Source: Allobosea sp. BK604 (lineage in GTDB: Bacteria > Pseudomonadota > Alphaproteobacteria > Rhizobiales > Beijerinckiaceae). From it: a stretch of DNA of 64,000 bases. The translations under genes were made by a program, and so were the position numbers. Location: assembly GCF_004341515.1 (NCBI RefSeq), contig NZ_SLZF01000001.1, positions 992,001 through 1,056,000 on the forward strand. The letters are read 5' to 3'. The notes under the pieces were generated by a model. That model had not been told where the DNA came from. It did no database searches and saw only the letters and a program-made list of their open reading frames with translations. Below, piece by piece: positions 44,911 through 55,191 of this stretch. How positions within the stretch are numbered: the first letter of the stretch is position 1; the number at the start of each line of letters is the position of its first letter.

Positions 44911-46689
44911 TTGGGCAGATCAACCGCCACGATTCCGAGACGGCTTCTGCCATGCGTGAAGCCCGGATTAAGGCAGAGCGCCACAATGGCGCTGGCCTTC
45001 GTCGCGCTGATTTGCGGCGTCCGCGGAACGCAGAATGCCATCGCCAATGGCGACACGCGCACCATCACCATCCGGCACATGCACACGAAGGAGGAGACGA
45101 CAGTCACCTTCAAGCGTGACGGGCGCTATGTTTCCGAGGGGCTGGAGAAGCTGAATTGGGCCCTGCGCGACTGGCGCACCGACGAACCGATCCGCATGGA
45201 TCCGCGCCTGTTCGATCTCGCCTGGGAGGTCCAGCGCACGGTCGGCTCCGAGCAGCCGTTCCACGTCGTCTCCGCCTATCGCGCGCCCGGCACCAATGCG
45301 ATGCTGCGCCGACGCTCGCGCGCCGTCGCCAAGCACAGCCAGCACATGCTCGGCAAGGCGATGGATTTCTATTTGCCGGACACCTCGACCGCTCGCATCC
45401 GCGAGGCGGCGATGCGCATGCAGCGCGGTGGCGTCGGCTTCTATCCCGGCGCACACACGCCCTTCGTCCATCTCGATGCCGGCTCGGTCCGCTCCTGGCC
45501 GCGCATGACCCGCGACCAGCTCGTGCGGCTCTTCCCCGACGAGAAGACCGTGCATTTGCCGGCCGACGGCCACCCGCTCGGCGGCTATGAGCTCGCCAAG
45601 GCCGATATCCTGGCCCGCGGCGGCGCCGTTGCCGGCTACGCCGCCGCCGATCTCGACGAGGGCGCGGTGATCTCCTCCGGCCGCAAGAGCCTCTGGGCCT
45701 CGCTCTTCGGCGGCGATGACGAGGAAGAGGATGCCAGGCCGACACGCGGTCGCCGTGGCGGACCCAAGCAGCAGCCGGCGGTCATGACCTACGCCAGCAA
45801 TAGCCCGAGCTACACCGACAGCAACTCCTCCGATGGCGGCCGCTTCGCCGTCGCAGCGGCGGCGCCCGAACCCGAGCCGACGACGCGCTCGCTCGTCCGC
45901 GAGCGCTCGCAGCGCTCGACCACGGTGCAGCCGCAGGAGCCGCAGGTCGCCTCGCTTGCCGCCGCGCCGCCCGCTCCGGCCGCAGCCCCGCAGGACAACA
46001 AGCCCAAGCTGATCGACGCGCCGATCCCGCTAGCGCGTCCGAACAGCCTGCCCGCGCTGCAGCAGCAGGGCGAGGCGGTGCAGCTCGCCGCCCTGTCGCA
46101 AGGCGGCGCGCTCGCCTTCGCGCCCGGTTCCCTGCGGCCCGGCGAGGAGCAGAGACTGGTGCTCGCCTCGCTTCCGCCGCCGCGCCCGGGCGAGATGACC
46201 ACGCTGGTCAATTCCCTCGTCGCCGGCCGCCCGGTCGATGCGCCGCTGCCGCCCGCGCGCCCGGCCGCCCTCGTCAGCCTCGCGCTGGCCGAGCCGCGCA
46301 ACGCCAGCGATGCGCCGGAAACCATGGGCCGGCTCGTCGCCGTCAACCATCCGCTGCCACCGGAACGGCCGCGCGCTCCTGGCGCGCCCGCCAGCGCGAG
46401 CAGCGCCCATGCGACGACGCCGATCGTCGCGCAATACGATGCCGACCGCACGGGGCTCGATTCGCTCTTCGCCACCGTGGCGCGCACCAGCCCGCCGCCT
46501 GAAGGCCGCAGCGTCACCGTCGCGACCGCTCGCGCCAGGGCAGGCAACCAGTTGCCACCGGGCTGGGTCCAGGGTCCCGCGCCCGCCGCCGCGCTCGGCT
46601 TCAGCCATGCCGATCCCAGCGACGCCAAGACCGGCAGCTTCTCCGGCCCGGCGGTGAGGCCGCTGCCGACGAATTTCGTGCAGAACTGA
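44911..46689 (+). CDS. DUF882 (YcbK-like, M15) peptidase domain protein with long C-terminal tail
   Basis: 592 aa from TTG 44911; GTG 44956 or ATG 44986 are possible starts, all leading into the hydrophobic export segment MALAFVALICGVRG. The DUF882/peptidase M15 domain (about residues 45-215) has SAYRAPGTNAML, SQHMLGKAMDF (HxxGxAxD zinc site) and PFVHLDAG (HxD). The remaining ~350 residues are Pro/Ala-rich, low-complexity with LPPARPAAL/PLPPERPRA-type repeats, likely a flexible wall-spanning region. It lies after an L,D-transpeptidase, so a peptidoglycan-trimming role is inferred. Start is the main uncertainty. Confidence 0.85.
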   Translation: MGRSTATIPRRLLPCVKPGLRQSATMALAFVALICGVRGTQNAIANGDTRTITIRHMHTKEETTVTFKRDGRYVSEGLEKLNWALRDWRTDEPIRMDPRLFDLAWEVQRTVGSEQPFHVVSAYRAPGTNAMLRRRSRAVAKHSQHMLGKAMDFYLPDTSTARIREAAMRMQRGGVGFYPGAHTPFVHLDAGSVRSWPRMTRDQLVRLFPDEKTVHLPADGHPLGGYELAKADILARGGAVAGYAAADLDEGAVISSGRKSLWASLFGGDDEEEDARPTRGRRGGPKQQPAVMTYASNSPSYTDSNSSDGGRFAVAAAAPEPEPTTRSLVRERSQRSTTVQPQEPQVASLAAAPPAPAAAPQDNKPKLIDAPIPLARPNSLPALQQQGEAVQLAALSQGGALAFAPGSLRPGEEQRLVLASLPPPRPGEMTTLVNSLVAGRPVDAPLPPARPAALVSLALAEPRNASDAPETMGRLVAVNHPLPPERPRAPGAPASASSAHATTPIVAQYDADRTGLDSLFATVARTSPPPEGRSVTVATARARAGNQLPPGWVQGPAPAAALGFSHADPSDAKTGSFSGPAVRPLPTNFVQN

Positions 46690-46698
46690 GTCTGGCGG

Positions 46699-47319
46699 CT
46701 ATTCCAGGTCGATCGGCCAGCGCTTGAACACGTCGAGCGCCTCGCAGGCCTCGGCTTGCGCGGCGAGCGCCGGCCAGCGGCCCTTCTCGACATAGTCAGG
46801 GATCACGAACTGGCAGAAACCCCAGGCGATCGCGGCCGCGATATCGCCCGGCCAGAGCTCGGGCCCGGAGCCGATCTCACCGCGAACCGCCGCCTGGTCG
46901 AGCAGGTCGAGCGCGGTATGGAGCTGCGTCGCGATGCGCTCCTGCCAGGGCGCATAGCGCTGCGCCTCCGGCCTCTTGCGCTCGTACTCGATCCCGACCG
47001 CCTTGTCGGCCGCCACGATGGCGATGCCGGTGAGCGACAGGTCGCGGTTGCGCGCGCCGGGCTCGAGCGGCCGCAGGCTCCTGCCCGCGACATCCTCGAA
47101 ATGCTGGATGATCAGCAGCGACTCGCAGATCATCGCCCCGTCGTCGCAGATCAGGCTGGGCGCCTTGATCAGCGGATTGATCTTCCGGAACTCGTCCATG
47201 TGGCGGAACACCGAGACCGAGCGGTGCTCGAACGCCACGCCGAGCAGGGTTCCGGTGATGGCGGCGCGCCGCACATAGGGACTATCGAGCATTCCGACGA
47301 GCAGCATCGCGATCTCCAT
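46699..47319 (-). CDS. Glutathione S-transferase family protein
   Basis: 206 aa with an N-terminal thioredoxin-like GST domain (LVGMLDSPYVRRAAITGTLLG, where SPYVRR holds the catalytic Ser; IKAPSLICDDG and the ES motif MICESLLI bind glutathione) and an all-helical C-terminal domain. ATG 47307 (MLLVGMLDSP), with GGAG seven bases ahead, may be the true start. It follows the LysR gene on the same strand by 66 bp. Substrate unknown. Confidence 0.86.
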   Translation of the reverse strand: MEIAMLLVGMLDSPYVRRAAITGTLLGVAFEHRSVSVFRHMDEFRKINPLIKAPSLICDDGAMICESLLIIQHFEDVAGRSLRPLEPGARNRDLSLTGIAIVAADKAVGIEYERKRPEAQRYAPWQERIATQLHTALDLLDQAAVRGEIGSGPELWPGDIAAAIAWGFCQFVIPDYVEKGRWPALAAQAEACEALDVFKRWPIDLE

Positions 47320-47385
47320 CGAGGACCGCGACGAGACTGGCCGGCATCGCGTCCAAAGCCACGCGAAATACCGTGATGTCGAAGA

Positions 47386-48381
47386 TCACGCCGGCTGATG
47401 TTCGCCCTCCGCGATCTGCCTGAGGCGCCTGGTCCCGGCTGGATCGGTGAGGTCGATGCCGCGCTGGCGCGCTGCCATCTGGCAATCGTCCCAATAAGGC
47501 TCGCCACCGAAGCGCTCGACGAGCAGGTCGATCAGCACACGCACCTTGCCGGGTACATAGGCGCCGGGTGGCCGCACGACGAACAGCCCCTGCTCCGGCA
47601 TTGGGAATTCCCAGAGCAGATGCTGCAAGGCGCCGCTGCGGATCGCCTCCGACGCCATGAAATTCGGCAGCGCCACGATGCCGTGCCCGGCGATGGCCCA
47701 TTGCATCAGGGTCTCGCCACTATCCGAGCGGAGCCGGCCGCTCGGCCTGACCGGAACCCAGCGTTGATTGATGCGGAACAGCCAGTCCGGCGAGCTAGCG
47801 CCGCTATGGACCAGGCATTCGTACTGCGCGAGATCCAGCGGCGAGGCCGGCCGGCCACGGCGCGCGATATAGTCGGGACTTGCAAGGAGGCTGGTATAGA
47901 TCGGCGCGATACGCCGCGCGACCAGGCTCGAATCCTTCAGCGTGCCCAGCCGGATCGCCGCGTCGAAGCGCTCCCCGATCAGGTCGACGCGCCGGTCGCT
48001 CGCGTCGACATCGAGTTCCAGCTTGGGATGGCGGCTTGCGAGCTCGGCCAGCACCGGCGCCACATGCTTGATGCCGAAGCCGAGCGGCATCGACAGGCGC
48101 AAGCGTCCCGCCACGCCGCCCGCCTGCTGCGCGACCGCTTCGCGCGCCTCGACGAGATCGGCCAGAATGCGCTCGCCCCGCGCCTTGAACTCGATGCCAG
48201 CCTCGGTTGGAGCGACCCCGCGCGTGGTACGGCTGAGCAGGCGCGTGCCGAGATCTTCCTCCAGCCGGGCGATGCGTCGGCTGACGATCGATTTCGACAG
48301 GCCGAGACTCTTGCCCGCGCGGCCGAAGCCGCCCGTCTCGACCACGGCGATGAAGCTCCGGATATCGTCGATCTCGGACAT
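47386..48381 (-). CDS. LysR-family transcriptional regulator
   Basis: 331 aa from ATG 48381 (MSEIDDIRSF). N-terminal winged HTH with VVETGGFGRAGKSLGLSKSIVSRRIARLEEDLGTRLL, then a LysR effector domain starting RLRLSMPLGFGIKHV. The frame extends to 48426 without a better start. It is divergent from a nitroreductase gene with a palindromic LysR-type box between them, so that gene is its likely target. Closest in style to the CrgA/AaeR-like group, a guess. Confidence 0.88.
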   Translation of the reverse strand: MSEIDDIRSFIAVVETGGFGRAGKSLGLSKSIVSRRIARLEEDLGTRLLSRTTRGVAPTEAGIEFKARGERILADLVEAREAVAQQAGGVAGRLRLSMPLGFGIKHVAPVLAELASRHPKLELDVDASDRRVDLIGERFDAAIRLGTLKDSSLVARRIAPIYTSLLASPDYIARRGRPASPLDLAQYECLVHSGASSPDWLFRINQRWVPVRPSGRLRSDSGETLMQWAIAGHGIVALPNFMASEAIRSGALQHLLWEFPMPEQGLFVVRPPGAYVPGKVRVLIDLLVERFGGEPYWDDCQMAARQRGIDLTDPAGTRRLRQIAEGEHQPA

Positions 48382-48410
48382 CTTGCGTTCCTGGATGAGC
48401 AACAGTCTGG

Positions 48411-48425
48411 TGCCCAATATGGGCA
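48411..48425. promoter_or_regulatory. LysR-type operator in the LysR-nitroreductase gap
   Basis: TGCCC-AATAT-GGGCA is a perfect T-N11-A palindrome, 30 bp upstream of the LysR ATG and 140 bp from the nitroreductase start, the usual place for autoregulation and divergent activation. Confidence 0.55.
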
Positions 48426-48564
48426 TTCCGGCGCAACAAGTGAACCGCTACCTCTTCCTCATCAAATCTCGCTTTCACAGGAAGGGCGCCCTGGGAGGCG
48501 CTCCGAGAAAGCGCCCCGTCTCATCGGTCCGCGACCGTGACACGCGTTCAGACATGAGGATGCC

Positions 48565-49179
48565 ATGCTCGACAAGCTCAAGAAGCGCCGCACGCAATAT
48601 GCGCTCGGCAAGACTCTGCCGCTCCCGGAAGCGCAGGTGGATGCCCTGATCAGGGAGGCGATCCGCCACTCGCCCTCCAGCTTCAACTCGCAGAGCTCCC
48701 GCGCCGTCATTCTCTTCGGCGAGGAGAGCGACAGGTTCTGGAACATCGCCAGGGAAGCCCTCCGCGCGATCGTGCCTGCCGCCGATTTCGCCGCGACGAG
48801 CAAGAAGATCGACGGTTTCGCCAGCGGCGCTGGGACGGTGCTGTTCTACGAGGATCAGGGGCCGGTTAAGGCCCTCCAGGACAATTTCCCGCTCTACGCG
48901 CACAACTTCCCGATCTGGTCCGAGCATTCGACCGGCATGGCGCAGTTGGCGGTGTGGTCCACGCTTGCCGACGCTGGCATCGGCGCGAGCCTTCAGCACT
49001 ACCATCCGCTCGTTGACGCGGAGACCGCCAAGACATGGAACATTCCCGCGTCCTGGAAGCTCACCGCGCAGATGCCCTTCGGCTCAAATGAGGCGGGTTT
49101 CCCGGAGAAGAGCTTCATCGATGATGACGTGCGGTTCCGCACCGTCGGTACCCGCAGCCTGGAATCACGGGCCGCCTGA
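48565..49179 (+). CDS. Nitroreductase family protein
   Basis: FMN-dependent oxidoreductase-type protein, 204 aa. RRTQYALGKTLPLPEAQ and SPSSFNSQSSRAVILFG are the FMN-phosphate-binding segments of the nitroreductase fold; HSTGMAQLAVWSTLADAGIGASLQHY completes the core. Similar proteins include YfkO/Frm2-like members. It is controlled presumably by the divergent LysR. A hairpin terminator follows at 49262. Physiological substrate unknown. Confidence 0.85.
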   Translation: MLDKLKKRRTQYALGKTLPLPEAQVDALIREAIRHSPSSFNSQSSRAVILFGEESDRFWNIAREALRAIVPAADFAATSKKIDGFASGAGTVLFYEDQGPVKALQDNFPLYAHNFPIWSEHSTGMAQLAVWSTLADAGIGASLQHYHPLVDAETAKTWNIPASWKLTAQMPFGSNEAGFPEKSFIDDDVRFRTVGTRSLESRAA

Positions 49180-49221
49180 GCGGCCTGCCTCAGGGCGAGC
49201 CCGCCCTGGCAGAGCTCAAGC

Positions 49222-49241
49222 CGGCTGCCTGAAGGCAGCCG
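49222..49241 (+). terminator. Hairpin after the nitroreductase gene (first of two)
   Basis: CGGCTGCC-TGAA-GGCAGCCG, an 8-bp stem with a 4-nt loop, 42 bp after the stop; no U-run. Confidence 0.4.
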
Positions 49242-49261
49242 ACCAATCATCCGGACCAACC

Positions 49262-49303
49262 GAGGCAGGCCCTGCGTGAAGCGGGGCCTGCCTCTCTCGT
49301 TTT
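49262..49303 (+). terminator. Terminator between nitroreductase and groEL
   Basis: GAGGCAGGCCC (49262-49272) pairs perfectly with GGGCCTGCCTC (49284-49294) over an 11-nt loop, followed by TCTCGTTTTCG. It ends the nitroreductase transcript before the groEL leader. Confidence 0.6.
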
Positions 49304-49427
49304 CGCTTCGGCAGAAAGAGAGATATCCTTGGCCTGTTCGAGACAGGCGAGGCAGGCCGGAAGGCGGGCCGAGTACGCATGCCCCTCCGCTGCCGAGCCA
49401 GTGTAGCCACACTGGGAGGACCTGATC

Positions 49428-51056
<1,629 letters not shown>

Positions 51057-51065
51057 TCCCGCGCC

Positions 51066-51088
51066 GAGGCCCGGTCTAACCGGGCCTC
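51066..51088. terminator. Hairpin between convergent groEL and SDR genes
   Basis: GAGGCCCGGT-CTA-ACCGGGCCTC, a perfect 10-bp stem 9 bp after the groEL stop. No U-run on the groEL side; it may serve both convergent transcripts. Confidence 0.55.
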
Positions 51089-51118
51089 ACCCCCGGCCGG
51101 GGAGCAGGCCGACCTGCC

Positions 51119-51877
51119 TCAATGCGAGAAGCGCCGCGCCCCACCATCGACATGGATCACCTGGCCTGTGATGTAGCGGGCGCGGGGCGAGGACAGGAAG
51201 GCGACGAGCACGGCGAGATCTTCCGGCTCTCCGATATAGCCGGCAGGGCAATTCTCGGCGACCCATTGGCGCTGGGCCTCCTCGCTCGGCAGCAGACGCT
51301 GGTCGATCTGCTCGGAATGCAGCCGGCCGGGCGGGATCGAGTTCACCGTGATGCCGTCCTTGCCGACGACGCGTGAGAGCGACTTCGCCCAGATATGGGT
51401 CGCGCCATTGGGCGGGACGCCGCCATTCAGCGCCACCGGCTCATCGCCGCCGGTCAGGTTGATGATGCGGCCGAATTGCTGCGACTGCATGGTCGGCACG
51501 AAGGCATGGGCGAGGTCGCGCCCGGCATGGAAGTTCAGCGCCATCGCCTCGTCCCATTGCTCGCGCGTGCCGAGCCCGTCGAAGGGGCGCGAGCCGCCGG
51601 CATTGTTGACGAGGATGTCGAGCCGGCCAAATGCCGCCAGGACCTGATCCCTGATCCGCTCGGCCGCATCGCGTTCGGTGATATCGGCAGCGATCACCAG
51701 CGGCCGCTCATGGCCGGAGGCCGCGATCTCGTCGGCGGCCTTCTGCAGCCGCTCCTCGCGGCGGGCGACGACGACGAGGCGGCAGCCCTCATCCGCGAGG
51801 ATCTGCGCGATGGCGCGCCCGAGTCCGACGCTGGCGCCGGTCACCAGCGCCACCTTGCCCGCAAGCTGAAGGTCCAT
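51119..51877 (-). CDS. SDR family oxidoreductase with altered catalytic residues
   Basis: 252 aa Rossmann-fold SDR: VALVTGASVGLGRAIA binds NAD(P), NNAG is present, and the end RYITGQVIHVDGGARR is typical. At the catalytic site the usual YxxxK reads HIWAK, so the proton-donating Tyr is His, and the Ser position reads NLTGGDEP (Thr/Gly). The family fold is clear, but normal dehydrogenase chemistry is doubtful. It is the last gene of the leftward Liv-type operon, 41 bp after livF, so may act on its substrate. Confidence 0.8.
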   Translation of the reverse strand: MDLQLAGKVALVTGASVGLGRAIAQILADEGCRLVVVARREERLQKAADEIAASGHERPLVIAADITERDAAERIRDQVLAAFGRLDILVNNAGGSRPFDGLGTREQWDEAMALNFHAGRDLAHAFVPTMQSQQFGRIINLTGGDEPVALNGGVPPNGATHIWAKSLSRVVGKDGITVNSIPPGRLHSEQIDQRLLPSEEAQRQWVAENCPAGYIGEPEDLAVLVAFLSSPRARYITGQVIHVDGGARRFSH

Positions 51878-51918
51878 GGCGGTTTCCTTTCGAAAGCTGA
51901 CTGCGTGGCAAGGTTCGG

Positions 51919-52629
51919 TCAGAGGCCGAGATAGGCCTTCCTGACCCGGTCATCGTCCTGGAGCTCGGCGGCCGGCCCCTGGATGGTGATTTCCGAATGC
52001 TCGAGCACATAGGCGTATTGCGCCTGTTTCAGCGCCAGCGCGACATTCTGCTCGACCAGCAGGACACCGATGCCCTGCGCCGCGATCTGCCCGATCACAG
52101 ACATGACCTGCTTGACCACGATCGGCGCCAGGCCGAGCGACGGCTCGTCCAGCAGCAGATAGCGCGGCTTCGACATCAGCCCGCGCGCGATCGCGCACAT
52201 CTGCTGCTCGCCGCCGGAGAGCGAGCCGGCCTGCTGCGAGAGACGCTCCTTCAACCGTGGGAAGATGCCGAAGACCCAGTCGAGCACATCCTTCTCATGC
52301 CCCCTCGCCCGCGGTGCATAGCTGCCGAGCTCGAGATTGTCGCGCACGCTCATGAAGGCGAAGAGCTGGCGCCCCTGCGGCACATGGGCGATTCCGGCCT
52401 CGACCCGCTCATGTGCCGGCATGCGGGTGATGTCGGTGCCTTCGAGCTTGATCGTGCCGCTGCTGACGCTGGCCTGCAGGCCTGAGATCGCGTTGAGCGT
52501 CGTGGTCTTGCCGGCCCCGTTGGCGCCGAGCAGCGCGACCACGCCTTGGGCCGGCACCGAGCAGGTCACGCCGCGCAGCACGGTGATGTCGCCATAGCCG
52601 GCGACGAGATCGGAGATGTCGAGCGCCAT
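51919..52629 (-). CDS. livF: Branched-chain/amide-type ABC transporter ATPase LivF
   Basis: 236 aa from ATG 52629 (MALDISDLVAGYG), which overlaps the livG stop as TGATG. Walker A GANGAGKTTT, signature LSGGEQQMCAIARGL, Walker B LLLDEPSLGLAP and H-loop VEQNV are intact. It pairs with LivG, LivH, LivM and the binding protein at 55192-56436, all leftward and abutting. Substrate is set by the binding protein and is not necessarily an amino acid. Confidence 0.92.
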   Translation of the reverse strand: MALDISDLVAGYGDITVLRGVTCSVPAQGVVALLGANGAGKTTTLNAISGLQASVSSGTIKLEGTDITRMPAHERVEAGIAHVPQGRQLFAFMSVRDNLELGSYAPRARGHEKDVLDWVFGIFPRLKERLSQQAGSLSGGEQQMCAIARGLMSKPRYLLLDEPSLGLAPIVVKQVMSVIGQIAAQGIGVLLVEQNVALALKQAQYAYVLEHSEITIQGPAAELQDDDRVRKAYLGL

Positions 52630-53390
52630 CAATCGTCGCTCCCGAGATAGGCGGCCACCACCGCGGGGTTGCGCACGACCTCCTCGGGCTTGCCCTCGGC
52701 GATCTTGCGGCCGTAATCGAGCACGACGACCTTGTCGGCGAGCGACATCACGGCGTGCAGGTTGTGCTCGATCATGATCACCGCGAGCCCGTCGTCATGG
52801 GCGAAGCTGCGGATCAGGTGGATGCTCTCATTGATCTCCGAGGCATTGAGCCCGGCCAGGATCTCGTCGAGCAGCAGGATCTTCGGCTCGATCGAGAGCG
52901 CGCGAGCGAGTTCGAGCCGCTTGCGCGATTCGAGCGTCAGGCTGCCGGCCTGCTGGTCGAGCAGCGGGCCCATGCCGACCCGCCTTATGATCTCCGCCGC
53001 CTTGTCGCGCGCAGCCGCGAGCGGATGATGCAGCAGCGCGCCGACCGTGACGTTCTCGTGCACGGTGAGGCTGGTCAGCGGCTTGACGATCTGGAAGGTG
53101 CGGCCGATGCCGGCGCGTGCGCAGAGCGTCGCCGAGGCGCCAGTCATGTCCTTGCCGGCGAAGCTGACAGAGCCCGAGTCGGGCTTGAGCTGGCCGCTGA
53201 GGATATTGAACAGCGAGGTCTTGCCGGCGCCGTTCGGGCCGATCAGCCCGACGATCTCGCGGTCGGCGACGGTGAACGAAACCTCGTTGACTGCGACGAG
53301 CCCGCCGAAGCGACGCACCAGTCCGCTCGCGCGCATCAGCTCTCCGCCCATGGCGGCTGCTTGCGACAATCCGGTCATTTGCGCCGCCAT
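52629..53390 (-). CDS. livG: ABC transporter ATPase LivG
   Basis: 253 aa. Walker A GPNGAGKTSLF and Walker B ILLLDEILAGLN are present. The ABC signature reads LTLESRKRLELARA instead of LSGGQ; that LivG-type variant is, to my knowledge, common in some transporter groups. Q-loop FQIVKPL. It overlaps livM by 16 bp and livF by one base. A first Met at 53390 is used; MRASGLVRRFGG inside is an alternative. Confidence 0.9.
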   Translation of the reverse strand: MAAQMTGLSQAAAMGGELMRASGLVRRFGGLVAVNEVSFTVADREIVGLIGPNGAGKTSLFNILSGQLKPDSGSVSFAGKDMTGASATLCARAGIGRTFQIVKPLTSLTVHENVTVGALLHHPLAAARDKAAEIIRRVGMGPLLDQQAGSLTLESRKRLELARALSIEPKILLLDEILAGLNASEINESIHLIRSFAHDDGLAVIMIEHNLHAVMSLADKVVVLDYGRKIAEGKPEEVVRNPAVVAAYLGSDD

Positions 53391-54256
53391 GCCTTCACCG
53401 TGCCGACAATCCCCTTCGGCGCGAGCAGGACAGCCCCGAGCAGCGCGACGCCGTAGATCAGCAGGCGCGGTCCGCCGCCGAAGAACTGGCTGAGCGCGCC
53501 GTCGAGCGGCGTCATCACCAGCGAGCCGACGATCGGGCCGAGCGGTGTGCCGAGCCCGCCGATGATGCTGAGCAGCGCGATCTGCACGGAGATGTTGATC
53601 GAGAACACGCTCGGCGGATCCAGGAACAGAATGTACTGCGCGTAGAAGAAGCCGCCGACCGCCGTCAGCGCTGCGCTCATCATGGTGACGATCAGCTTCA
53701 CCTTGACCGTGTTGATGCCCATGCTCTGCGCCGTCGCCTCGTCGTCGCGCACGGCGATGAGGTAGAGCCCAAGCTTGCCGCGATGCATCCAGCGCGTGAT
53801 GCCGTAGACGATCATCATCAGGATGAAGGCGGCGATCAGGTAGGCCCAGCGCGAGGAGAACATGAAGGTGTCGAGCCCGGGCCGGAACGGGATCGCGATG
53901 CCGCTCGGACCACGGGTGAGATCGCTCCAGTTATTGGCGACGATCTCCATGGCGATCGGGAAGACCAGCGTCGCCAGCGAGAAAAAGGCGCCGCGCAGCC
54001 GGAAGCAGGGCCAGCTAATCACCACCGCGAGCCCGGTCGTGACGATCACGCCGGCGATCAGCCCGAACCAGGGCGAGACGCCATATTTCGTGTAGACGAT
54101 CGCGGTGATGTAGGCGCCGATGCCGAAGAAGGCCGATTGCCCGAGCGAGACCAGCCCGCCATAGCCAGCCATCAGGTTCCACGCGCCGGAAAGCGCCGCC
54201 CAGAGGCAGGTCATCACCAGGATGTTGAGATAGTAGTCGTTGAACAGGTTGCTCAT
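53375..54256 (-). CDS. livM: ABC transporter permease LivM
   Basis: 293 aa membrane protein with about ten hydrophobic segments; the MAGYGGLVSLGQSAFFGIGAYITAI segment near the N-terminus and GGLGTPLGPIVGSL near the end are LivM hallmarks. It overlaps livH by four bases (54253-54256) and livG by 16. It is one half of the channel. Confidence 0.92.
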   Translation of the reverse strand: MSNLFNDYYLNILVMTCLWAALSGAWNLMAGYGGLVSLGQSAFFGIGAYITAIVYTKYGVSPWFGLIAGVIVTTGLAVVISWPCFRLRGAFFSLATLVFPIAMEIVANNWSDLTRGPSGIAIPFRPGLDTFMFSSRWAYLIAAFILMMIVYGITRWMHRGKLGLYLIAVRDDEATAQSMGINTVKVKLIVTMMSAALTAVGGFFYAQYILFLDPPSVFSINISVQIALLSIIGGLGTPLGPIVGSLVMTPLDGALSQFFGGGPRLLIYGVALLGAVLLAPKGIVGTVKAWRRK

Positions 54257-55140
54257 TTCGTGCCGACCTCTTCCATGCCGGCGCGGCCGAACAGTCCCTG
54301 CGGACGAATGAGCAGGATCAGGATGAAGAGCACGAGCGCGATCACGTCCTTGAGCTCGACCGAGATGAAGAAGCCGGTCAGCGTCTGGGTGACACCGATG
54401 ATCAGCCCGCCGACCATGGCGCCGGCGACGCTGCCGAGCCCCCCGAGCACGACGACGACGAAGGCGGTGATGATCAGGTCCACGCCGGCGGTCGGGAAGG
54501 TGTAGTAGATCGGCGTCAGGATGCAGCCCGCGACCGCCGCACAGGCGACGCCGGCACCGAAGGCGAGCCGGTTCAGCCGCTCGGTATTCACGCCCATCAG
54601 CGAGGCGGCGTAGCGGTTCTGCACCATGGCGCGCAAAGCCTTGCCGTCACGCGAGAATTGCAGGAAGGCGATCAGGATTGCCGCCATCACGAAGGCGACA
54701 ATGAAGGCGTAGAGCGAGGTTGCGGAGATCGCGACATTGCCGACGATGAACGATTGCGAGGCGTATTCGGTCTGGACCGAGCGGTAATCCGGACCCCAGA
54801 AGGTCAGCGCGATATTCTGCAGGATCACCGACAGGCCGAAGGTCGCGAAAATCTGCATCGCGTGCGGCGCGTGCAGGATCGGCTTGATCACCACCCGCTC
54901 GGTCAGCAGCCCGAGACCGAACACGATCGGCGTGACCAGGAAGATCGAGAGATAGGGGTCGATGCCCCAGAGCGCATGCAGCCAGAAGGCGCCGAACATC
55001 GCGAGCATGATGAATTCGCCCTGCGCGAAATTGACGATGCGCAGGACGCCGAAGATCAGGGTCAGGCCGATCGACAGCAATCCGTAGACGCCGCCGATCA
55101 GCAGGCCCGAGACCAGCAATTGGGGAAGGATGTCGAGCAT
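54253..55140 (-). CDS. livH: ABC transporter permease LivH
   Basis: 295 aa with about eight spans. LVSGLLIGGVYGLLSIGLTLIFGVLRIVNFAQGEF at the N-terminus and GGLGSVAGAMVGGL near the C-terminus are LivH signatures. It starts 51 bp after the binding-protein stop, with a hairpin in between, and overlaps livM by four bases. Confidence 0.93.
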   Translation of the reverse strand: MLDILPQLLVSGLLIGGVYGLLSIGLTLIFGVLRIVNFAQGEFIMLAMFGAFWLHALWGIDPYLSIFLVTPIVFGLGLLTERVVIKPILHAPHAMQIFATFGLSVILQNIALTFWGPDYRSVQTEYASQSFIVGNVAISATSLYAFIVAFVMAAILIAFLQFSRDGKALRAMVQNRYAASLMGVNTERLNRLAFGAGVACAAVAGCILTPIYYTFPTAGVDLIITAFVVVVLGGLGSVAGAMVGGLIIGVTQTLTGFFISVELKDVIALVLFILILLIRPQGLFGRAGMEEVGTK

Positions 55141-55157
55141 CTCTTGTCCGGTTTAAG

Positions 55158-55184
55158 GCGGCGACCGGGACTGCCGGCCGCCGC
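55158..55184 (-). terminator. Intercistronic hairpin between binding protein and livH
   Basis: GCGGCGACCGG and CCGGCCGCCGC pair with one mismatch around a GACTG loop. It sits between the livK-type stop and livH start, as at ugpB-ugpA and 62228, and may tune binding-protein versus permease levels. Confidence 0.45.
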
Positions 55185-55191
55185 GGCTGCG

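Noticed and set aside
49180..49427. CIRCE or groES upstream of groEL
   Set aside because: No TTAGCACTC-type inverted repeat and no ~95-codon groES frame was found; only terminator-like hairpins are present.
52629..53390. LivG inactivated by a broken signature motif
   Set aside because: LTLESRKRLELARA lacks LSGGQ, but similar variants occur in otherwise intact LivG proteins and Walker A and B are complete.
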